From assembly GCF_020622345.1 (NCBI RefSeq), contig NZ_JACNMO010000016.1, forward strand, positions 1 through 64,000: DNA of 64,000 bases, read 5' to 3'. Of this stretch, positions 16,314-23,030 are shown piece after piece. A program made the translations under genes and the position numbers. A model generated the notes under the pieces. The model was given only the letters and a program-made list of their open reading frames with translations, did not search any database and was not told where the DNA came from. Source of the stretch: Roseobacter weihaiensis. GTDB taxonomy: Bacteria; Pseudomonadota; Alphaproteobacteria; Rhodobacterales; Rhodobacteraceae. Position 1 is the stretch's first letter. Every line of letters begins with the position of its first letter.

Positions 16314-17084
16314 TCAGCCGTCCGGATCATAGGTCCAGCGGTAACCGGGCGGGGTCGGGCCCTTGTTACGTCCGCCTTGCTGTTGTTGTTCCCAGGCATG
16401 GGCGAGAATGCCGACCGACCGTGACAGACAGAAGATGCCGCGGGCCAGCGGGGCCTCAAACCCCAGTTCGGCAAAGATCACTGCCGTGGCGCCGTCGATG
16501 TTCATCGGCACCGGCTTGCCTTTCTGACGCGCCAGTTCCGCTTCGACACTGCGGGCGATCTGGGCATATTTGCCCGCGCAGCAGCCCTCCTGCACCGCGG
16601 CCTCCACCAGGGCCAGCAGCCGGGGCGCGCGCGGGTCAACAGGCTTGTGAAACCGGTGACCAAAGCCCGGCACGAACCGGCCATGCACCGCCGTCCAGTC
16701 CTTGAGCGCTTGGGTCAGACCCCCCTCATAACCCGCAATATGGGTATAAAGGGCCACCGCCTGTTCCCCCGCGCCGCCATGCACATCGCCCAGCATGTTC
16801 ACGGCAGTTCCCATCGCATTGTTCAGACCGACGCCGCAGGTCACCGCCATGCGCGCGGCGGCAATCGAGGGGGCCTGCGGCCCGTGGTCCACGGCTGCGA
16901 CGAGGGCGGCTTCGAAAAGCCGGGCCTGTGCCGCCGTGGGGATATCACCCCGCAGCATGAGCCAGATCATCTGCGGAAAACTCACCGTGCCGATCAGCTC
17001 CTGGATCGGGCGTCCGCGGATGTCGATGCGCCCCGGCGCCATCTCGATGATCGAGGTCCGCCACCAGTCTGCTACATCGCTCAT
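16314..17084 (-). CDS. Citryl-CoA lyase / citrate-synthase-like protein
   Basis: 256 residues from the ATG at 17084, which overlaps the stop of the upstream CoA-transferase gene by 4 bases. This is much shorter than citrate synthase (about 430). The catalytic core is conserved: VPGFGHRFHKPVDPRAPRL carries the active-site His and CoA-binding region, and NIDGATAVIFAELGF the second part. The small size and the pairing with a CaiB-type transferase fit the citryl-CoA-lyase-like group common in Roseobacters, cleaving a 3-hydroxy-3-carboxyacyl-CoA. The true substrate is unknown. Confidence 0.7.
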   Translation of the reverse strand: MSDVADWWRTSIIEMAPGRIDIRGRPIQELIGTVSFPQMIWLMLRGDIPTAAQARLFEAALVAAVDHGPQAPSIAAARMAVTCGVGLNNAMGTAVNMLGDVHGGAGEQAVALYTHIAGYEGGLTQALKDWTAVHGRFVPGFGHRFHKPVDPRAPRLLALVEAAVQEGCCAGKYAQIARSVEAELARQKGKPVPMNIDGATAVIFAELGFEAPLARGIFCLSRSVGILAHAWEQQQQGGRNKGPTPPGYRWTYDPDG

Positions 17085-18265
17085 ATCACACCCTCCGCTT
17101 TCAATGTCTCGATCTCCTCCGGCCCGACCCCGAGCCGGGTCAGCAGATCGATGTTTTGCTGGCCCAGCTCCGGAGGCGGCGTTTGGGGCAGGGGCCGCTG
17201 ACCGTCCACCAGGATCGGTGAGGCCATCAGCTCGCTCGCCTGCCCCTGAGCGGCGAGCGTGGTGGTCAGCCCGCGCCCGCTCACCTGCGCGCTTGCCAGC
17301 ACCTCCGGTATGCTCAGCACCGGGCCGCAGGGTACGCCTTGTGCGTTCAGGACCTCGACCCAATGGGCGGCGGGGGCCTTTTGCAGCTCTTCTTCCAGTG
17401 TCTGGCGCAAATGCACGCGGTTGCGCTTGCGGTCCTCGCGGGTGAGAAACGCGGCGCGGTCCTGCAGGTCTTCGCGCTCAAGAATGCGGGTCAGCGTCAC
17501 CCATTGGTCGTCTTTGTTGGCGGCGATGTTGATCGGCTGATCCGCCGTCCAGAACGTCCCGGAGGGGGCGGACGTCATGTTCTCGTTGCCCTGGGCGGCG
17601 GGCGTGACCCCACCGATCAGGTAGTTGGACACGACCCAGCCCATGGAGGACAACACGGCCTCCGTCATGGAGATATCCAGAAAAGCCCCGCGTTTTTCGG
17701 CATTCAGCGCGGCGGAGATGGCAAAGGCCGCGGTCATGCCGCCAATCGTGTCGCCCAAGGGGTATCCCACGCGCAAAGGCGCGGTGTCCGGCGTGCCGGT
17801 GATCGACATCACCCCGGCAATGCCCTGCACGATCTGGTCGTAGGCCGGGTTGTCACGCCAGGGGCCGTCCTGCCCGAAGCCGGAGATGGCACAGTAGATC
17901 AGCGCAGGGTTCACCGCGCGCAGCGCCTCATAGCCCACGCCCAGCCGGTCCAGAACACCGGGCCGGTAGTTTTCCACCACAACATCCGCGTCGCGCACAA
18001 GCCGTTTCAGGATGTCCTGCCCGCGGGGGTCTTTCAGATTGAGCGTGAGAGAGGTTTTGCCGGCATTTTGCGCCAAATAGGAAATACCCATGTTCTGGCT
18101 GTTGCGCGCAGGGTCAGCGCCCAGCTGCCGTGCCAGATCGCCGGAGCCGGGCCGTTCCACCTTGATCACCTCTGCCCCCAGCAGCGCCAGTTGGTAGGTG
18201 CAATAGGGTCCGGCCAGCACATTGGTCAGGTCAATGATGCGGATGCCATTTAGCGGTGCTGTCAT
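17081..18265 (-). CDS. CaiB/BaiF family III CoA transferase
   Basis: 394 residues from the ATG at 18265 (MTAPLNGIRIIDLTNVLAGP). Family III features are clear: the N-terminal LTNVLAGPYCTYQLALLGA, EVIKVERPGSGD, NLKDPRGQ and AYDQIVQGIAGVM, with the catalytic Asp expected in the GYPLGDTIGGM segment. It would transfer CoA between acids, making the acyl-CoA for the downstream lyase. Longer starts would run into the 89-base gap before the eCIS genes and are not family-like. Confidence 0.8.
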   Translation of the reverse strand: MTAPLNGIRIIDLTNVLAGPYCTYQLALLGAEVIKVERPGSGDLARQLGADPARNSQNMGISYLAQNAGKTSLTLNLKDPRGQDILKRLVRDADVVVENYRPGVLDRLGVGYEALRAVNPALIYCAISGFGQDGPWRDNPAYDQIVQGIAGVMSITGTPDTAPLRVGYPLGDTIGGMTAAFAISAALNAEKRGAFLDISMTEAVLSSMGWVVSNYLIGGVTPAAQGNENMTSAPSGTFWTADQPINIAANKDDQWVTLTRILEREDLQDRAAFLTREDRKRNRVHLRQTLEEELQKAPAAHWVEVLNAQGVPCGPVLSIPEVLASAQVSGRGLTTTLAAQGQASELMASPILVDGQRPLPQTPPPELGQQNIDLLTRLGVGPEEIETLKAEGVI

Positions 18266-18354
18266 GCGATGTCTCCTTGGCGCGCATGATCGTGCAAAAG
18301 CCGCGAGACACAAGTCGTTAATGATAAGCCCGATGGAATGCGATGGTCCGCAGG

Positions 18355-21300
18355 TTAAGGCATCGGTCCGTTCTTGATCCTCTGGACGAAGTTGTAGACC
18401 AGCAGCAGGCCGAGCACGGCAACCAGCAGCCACATCAGCAGCCCCGGCCAGAACGCCTGCGGATCGCAATTGGCCAGCACAAGCAGCGTCGCCACAAGCA
18501 CGATGTTCCCGATCCACACCAACCCGATGGTCATGAAACGGAACGCGATCCTGTCCACGATACCGCTGTAGAACGACCGCCAGGTGAGCAGCACAACCAA
18601 CGCAAAGAGCGCCATGGCCGCGAGCGTGATCTTGGCGCGGTTCGGACAGGCAAAGGTGCAGACGCGGTGCACCGGTTCTTCGAAACCGGCCAGCAGGGCG
18701 GGCAGGCGGGCAGCGTTGAAATGTTCGGCGATGATGGCGTTGATTGTCTCCGTCTCAGCCGCTTGCGGGTCAAGGGCCGGCCAGAACCCGATGCCCGAGA
18801 AATTGTCCTTGAAGTAGACCACATCATCTTCGAACTGCGAGAACAGGGGCGGTGTGCTTTGATCGGGGGCATTGGGTCTGACCGAGGTACGGATCAGCTC
18901 ATGCCCGCCGGGGGGGACCACGGGGATGATGCTGCGCAGCACCTGACGGCGGGTTTCGCCCTGAAAGAGGCCCTGTTCCATGCGAAAGCGCAAACCCTTC
19001 TTGGCGTCCGTGGTGGGGCGTTCGAGAAACAGCAGGATCTTGTGGATGATCTTGGTGGTCTCGCGATCCAGCGGCGCGGGTCGCGTCGGGTCAGCAACCC
19101 TATCCGCATCGGCGAGCACATAGGGGCTGGGCACCAAGAGCTCGAAAAGCTCGTCAAAGAGGGGCTGGTCGAGCCGTTCATCCACGACCGGGAAATCGAA
19201 AGCCACGTTGAGGCGCAGCCGGTCGCGGTTGGGCAGCGCTTCATAGACCCCTTTGACGATAGCGATCAGGGTTTTCATCTGGGCAGGCCCCAGGCCGATG
19301 CCCTGGTAGTCATGAAAGATCAGCGTCACGCCGTCCGGCTGTACGGGATCGAAAAGCGTGGGGATGGCAGCGCCGACCTGGCGGAACTCAAAGCCTTCGA
19401 GCCGCTCAAAAGGGGCCATTTCGGTCGCGATGTCTTCGATCACCTCGTCGATGGTGGCCGCGTCCCACTGCATCCAGTCGCGCAGGTCAAAGGCAAGGTC
19501 CGCGCGGGCGCGGAACTGATGCGCCGAATTGACGAACTGCCGTTTGGCCGCGCGCCACTGGTCGCGGTTGCGCAGGGTCACGCGCTCTGCACCTTCGGCA
19601 GTGAACTCCAACCCGTAGAAGGCGACCTGTCCGACGGTGCCAAAGTCAATCTGCTGCTGCATGGCCGGGCCTGCCATGTCATCTGGCCCTTGTTCCGCGG
19701 AGGTGTCGGCTGCCGGGGCAGAAGCAGAGCCAGGCGGTGGCGCCAGCCAGAACGGGTAGAAGCCATAGACCTGCAAGTCATCGGCCTGTCGTTCCGGCAC
19801 ACAATGACAGCCTTCGATCTCAAAGGGGCCGAAATCGCGGATCACCTGGGGATCCTCGACATCCTTTTGCGCCTTGTAGACGATGCGTTCGGTCACGAAC
19901 TTCGAAAACGGCACTTGGCCGTCTGCCCCGGAGACCGTCTCCAGCGCTTCGTGAAAGAGCCGGAAGCTGGGGTAGGCAGCCCCGATCAGCGGGGCGAGCC
20001 GCTCCGCCAGCCCCTCCGCCGTCGCATCCGCGATTGTCGCCTGCACAAAGGGAAGGGCCAGGATTTCGGCCTGCAACGCGTCGCTCAGGGTCCATTCGGA
20101 GATCACCGCGGGTTCGATCAGAACAATCTGATCCTCCACCCTGCGCGCGGCCTGTTCGGCGGCAGTGGGCCCCAAGGCCGCGCGGACCTGCGCCCGCATC
20201 AACTCGGGCACCGTGGCATCGGCCAGCGGCGTGTTGCGCAGCGTGTCGGCCAGCTCGGGGTTATTGATCGCGGTTTCGACCGCTTGATCCGTCGCATCGG
20301 TGGCGGTGATGAGCGGCGCGGGGGACGGGGCATCGGCGTTTTCTTCTGTCTCGACGTCGACGATTGCGGTGTCGGTCTGGGGTGGTGCAGGCTCGGAGGC
20401 GGCGGCCAGCGTGTCAGCGGCGGTGGTGACCTCCGCGCCCACCGCTTCCATCTGCACATCGAGCAGCCCCGCCTTGATGCGATTGACCAGCTCCGCCTTG
20501 GTGGCGGTGCGCAGCGGTTCCAGATCGGCCAGCACCGGCAGGGCCTGCTCCAGCTCCGTACGGGCTTTCAGCGCATCGGCGGCGCCGGGTCGGATCAGGA
20601 AGGTCAGGGGGAGTTTCCCGGGCCCGGTCACCAGGTCTTTGATCTCGTCAAGGATGCAGTCCCCGAGGTCCTCGGCCAGCACCGGGCGCAGCGCCCGCCA
20701 GAGCGCTTGCGGGCTGTCGAAACCGCCTGCTTCGGCGCGAAAGGCATCAAGTTTGGGGGTGAGCGAGACCAGAAAATCCATATCGGCCACGTCTGCTGCG
20801 GTCAGGGCGTAAAAGGTCAACGTCCGCTCCGCCGGTACCGGCGAGCAGGGGCCGCCGCTGTAGATCGTGGCCCCGTCGCTGCCGTCGTGCTGCGCGGTGT
20901 AATCATCCAGCAAGGCCAGCACGGCCGGCAGGGTGCCCACAAGGCGGCGCAGGCGTTTTTCAGTACCACGCGGTTCTTGCTGGTCGCCTGCGGCAATCCA
21001 GTCGAGGAACCCGTCGCTGTGCAGGATCTGCAGGGCGCCGATACGGCTGCCGTTGATCTGGCCAAGGCGATCCATCGCCTGCTGCCAGGCGTCTACACCC
21101 CCCGCGACGGGCAGGAGCGCACAAATCTCGGCTTCCGTCTTATCGACAAAGAGCCGTGTCAACGTGGCCAGCGCCCGCGCCCCTGCCGGGAACTGCTGCA
21201 AGGCGGCGGCGGGATCATCGCAGGTGTAGGCCGTCGCCTGCCGACCGAGGGCAAGGGTGGTCATCGGTGTGGTCGCGGCCAGTCGCAGCGCCAGCATGCG

Positions 21301-21690
21301 GCGGGCGTCGGTATCGCCGCCGGCTGTCAGATCGAGCGCATAGAGCTGCTCCGCCCAGCCCGGAAAGGCCTGCTCAAGCCGCGCGTATTGGATGGTCAGA
21401 CGCAAAGTCGAGCGGACATCGTCCAGCCCCGCAGGCCGTGGGACGTCAACGCAGAGGTCCTGCATCCGCTGCCGTGTGTAAGACCCGAACTGCCCGTCCC
21501 GGAGCGCCGGGCTGTCGTCGCGGTAGGTGGTGCGCAGGCCCAGCTGGATTTCACCGATGCTGGCGGGTGCGAGTTCATCCGCCCCAAGCGTGGCGACATC
21601 CGTGCAGGCCGCGACCGCTGCGGCGGTTAGCGCAAGACACGACACCAGAATAGCGGTCAGACGGCAAAGGCAGGTCCAAAGCAAGCTCAT
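18355..21690 (-). CDS. Large envelope protein of the eCIS locus: signal peptide, PG-binding-like motif, three C-terminal TM helices
   Basis: 1111 residues, last gene of the eCIS operon, overlapping the AAA+ ATPase gene by 4 bases. Residues 1-28 form a Sec signal peptide. Residues 40-82 resemble a peptidoglycan-binding-1 repeat (IQLGLRTTYRDDSPALRDGQ, then FGSYTRQRMQDLC). A Pro/Ala-rich linker runs about 430-465. Residues 640-860 hold VYGFYPFWLAP, IDFGTVGQVAFYGLEF and GVTLIFHDYQG, which recall a GH18-like TIM barrel without the DxxDxDxE catalytic motif. TM helices lie at about 1021-1037, 1052-1073 and 1081-1100, ending in a short basic tail. Most of the protein would be periplasmic. I know no named function. 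Its place next to tape measure and ATPase suggests anchoring or releasing the injection machine at the inner membrane and cell wall; this is inference. Confidence 0.7.
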   Translation of the reverse strand: MSLLWTCLCRLTAILVSCLALTAAAVAACTDVATLGADELAPASIGEIQLGLRTTYRDDSPALRDGQFGSYTRQRMQDLCVDVPRPAGLDDVRSTLRLTIQYARLEQAFPGWAEQLYALDLTAGGDTDARRMLALRLAATTPMTTLALGRQATAYTCDDPAAALQQFPAGARALATLTRLFVDKTEAEICALLPVAGGVDAWQQAMDRLGQINGSRIGALQILHSDGFLDWIAAGDQQEPRGTEKRLRRLVGTLPAVLALLDDYTAQHDGSDGATIYSGGPCSPVPAERTLTFYALTAADVADMDFLVSLTPKLDAFRAEAGGFDSPQALWRALRPVLAEDLGDCILDEIKDLVTGPGKLPLTFLIRPGAADALKARTELEQALPVLADLEPLRTATKAELVNRIKAGLLDVQMEAVGAEVTTAADTLAAASEPAPPQTDTAIVDVETEENADAPSPAPLITATDATDQAVETAINNPELADTLRNTPLADATVPELMRAQVRAALGPTAAEQAARRVEDQIVLIEPAVISEWTLSDALQAEILALPFVQATIADATAEGLAERLAPLIGAAYPSFRLFHEALETVSGADGQVPFSKFVTERIVYKAQKDVEDPQVIRDFGPFEIEGCHCVPERQADDLQVYGFYPFWLAPPPGSASAPAADTSAEQGPDDMAGPAMQQQIDFGTVGQVAFYGLEFTAEGAERVTLRNRDQWRAAKRQFVNSAHQFRARADLAFDLRDWMQWDAATIDEVIEDIATEMAPFERLEGFEFRQVGAAIPTLFDPVQPDGVTLIFHDYQGIGLGPAQMKTLIAIVKGVYEALPNRDRLRLNVAFDFPVVDERLDQPLFDELFELLVPSPYVLADADRVADPTRPAPLDRETTKIIHKILLFLERPTTDAKKGLRFRMEQGLFQGETRRQVLRSIIPVVPPGGHELIRTSVRPNAPDQSTPPLFSQFEDDVVYFKDNFSGIGFWPALDPQAAETETINAIIAEHFNAARLPALLAGFEEPVHRVCTFACPNRAKITLAAMALFALVVLLTWRSFYSGIVDRIAFRFMTIGLVWIGNIVLVATLLVLANCDPQAFWPGLLMWLLVAVLGLLLVYNFVQRIKNGPMP

Positions 21691-23030
21691 GAGGTTCGTC
21701 CTTCTTTACGCATCTCGGCGGTAATGGCGGCAGCAAGGTCTGCGCTGTCGATTTCGTCTGCCCCGCGGCGCCGGGCGCTGATGGCGGCGTATCGGGCGAC
21801 ATTGGTGATTGCCGCTCCCGACAGATCATGCTCCTGCGCGAGGCGTTTGAGGTCGATATCCGCCTCCACAGGGACCCGCGCCAGCGTGCTGCGCCAGAGC
21901 TGCAGCCGCTCGGGCATGGTCGGTCGTGCAAACCCCAGCGCGCTCTGAAACCGGCGAAAGAATGCATCGTCGATATTGCTGCGCAGATTGCTGGCGAGGA
22001 TCACGAGGCTTTCGCACTCCTCAATCCGTTGCAGCAGATAGGCGACCTCCTGATTGGCATGGCGGTCGTTGGAGGAGGTCGTGGCGGTTCGCGTGCCGAA
22101 AAGCGCATCCGCTTCATCAAAAAACAGAATCCAGTCGCGTTCCGCCGCCATGTCAAAGATCAGCCCGAGGTTCTTTTCGGTCTCGCCGATATATTTGGAC
22201 ACGACCATCGACAGATCGACGCGGTAGACATCGAGCCCGGTGCGTTGCCCCAAGAGCGTCGCGGTCAGCGTCTTGCCGGTGCCGGGGGGGCCATAAAACA
22301 GCGCCTTGTAGCCGCGCCCTACGTGCCGCCCGAGCCCCCAGTCGTCCAGAATCGTGTCGCGGTTGCCCATCCAGGCGAGGATATGGTCGATCTGGTCACG
22401 CAAGGCGGCGGGCAGGATCAGATCGTCCCAGGTCAGCCGCGTGCTGAGCCTGCGGGCGGGGAAGTTGGGTGAGAAATCCGGCCGGGGCGCGCTCCCGTCA
22501 CAGAACGCCACGACGCGGTGGATCGGCAGGTCGAGGCGGCTTATCTGCGACGGATGGCTCTGTGTCAGGCTGACGCCGGCGTTCACCCGCAGGGGGTGAT
22601 CCGGCTCAAAAAGGCGCATCGCTGCGATACGGGCCACGGTATCGGTACCGGCAATCAGGAAAAGGGCGGTTTCCACGGTCGGGACAAAGGCCGCACTTGC
22701 GTCGGGCAGGCCGCCAAACTGTGAAAACGCCCGGTCAATGGCTGAATTTTTCACGTAGAACGGGTCAAGCACGGCCGAGTTTACATGCGGTGCCAGCGCC
22801 AGCGCCAGAACGAGCCGTGCCTGTCCGCTCAGGGCTGTCTCTGTGATGAGGTCCCCCAGCATCGTACCGGTGGGCTGTTTCGGTGCGGCTGGCAGGATAA
22901 AGGGCGTCGCGGTCCCTTCGAAAAAGTGAGCGAGGCGCGCAACAATCACCTCTTCCAGCCAGCTGATTTCAACGGCGATGGCATCGGCGTTGATCTGGTG
23001 CAGGGGGGCTTGGTCAAGGGTGTCAGGCAT
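21687..23030 (-). CDS. eCIS AAA+ ATPase (Afp15-like)
   Basis: 447 residues from the ATG at 23030, which has GAGGA six bases upstream; a GTG one codon earlier is possible. Numbered from that GTG, Walker A (YGPPGTGKT) is at 247-255, Walker B (ILFFDEADALFG) near 302-313, sensor 1 in VILASNLRSNID, and the arginine finger pair in FFRRFQ. The N-terminal 230 residues form the adaptor domain found in CIS ATPases. In Afp/PVC/MAC systems this ATPase is needed for particle assembly or cargo loading. It overlaps the tape-measure gene upstream and the membrane-protein gene downstream. Confidence 0.88.
   Translation of the reverse strand: MPDTLDQAPLHQINADAIAVEISWLEEVIVARLAHFFEGTATPFILPAAPKQPTGTMLGDLITETALSGQARLVLALALAPHVNSAVLDPFYVKNSAIDRAFSQFGGLPDASAAFVPTVETALFLIAGTDTVARIAAMRLFEPDHPLRVNAGVSLTQSHPSQISRLDLPIHRVVAFCDGSAPRPDFSPNFPARRLSTRLTWDDLILPAALRDQIDHILAWMGNRDTILDDWGLGRHVGRGYKALFYGPPGTGKTLTATLLGQRTGLDVYRVDLSMVVSKYIGETEKNLGLIFDMAAERDWILFFDEADALFGTRTATTSSNDRHANQEVAYLLQRIEECESLVILASNLRSNIDDAFFRRFQSALGFARPTMPERLQLWRSTLARVPVEADIDLKRLAQEHDLSGAAITNVARYAAISARRRGADEIDSADLAAAITAEMRKEGRTS

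Noticed and set aside
18343-21630. A 1095-codon open frame on the plus strand opposite the envelope protein
   Set aside because: It mirrors the minus-strand gene in a GC-rich region, where the opposite frame often stays open. It has no domain-like sequence, is rich in His/Gln/Arg/Gly, and lacks a credible start.
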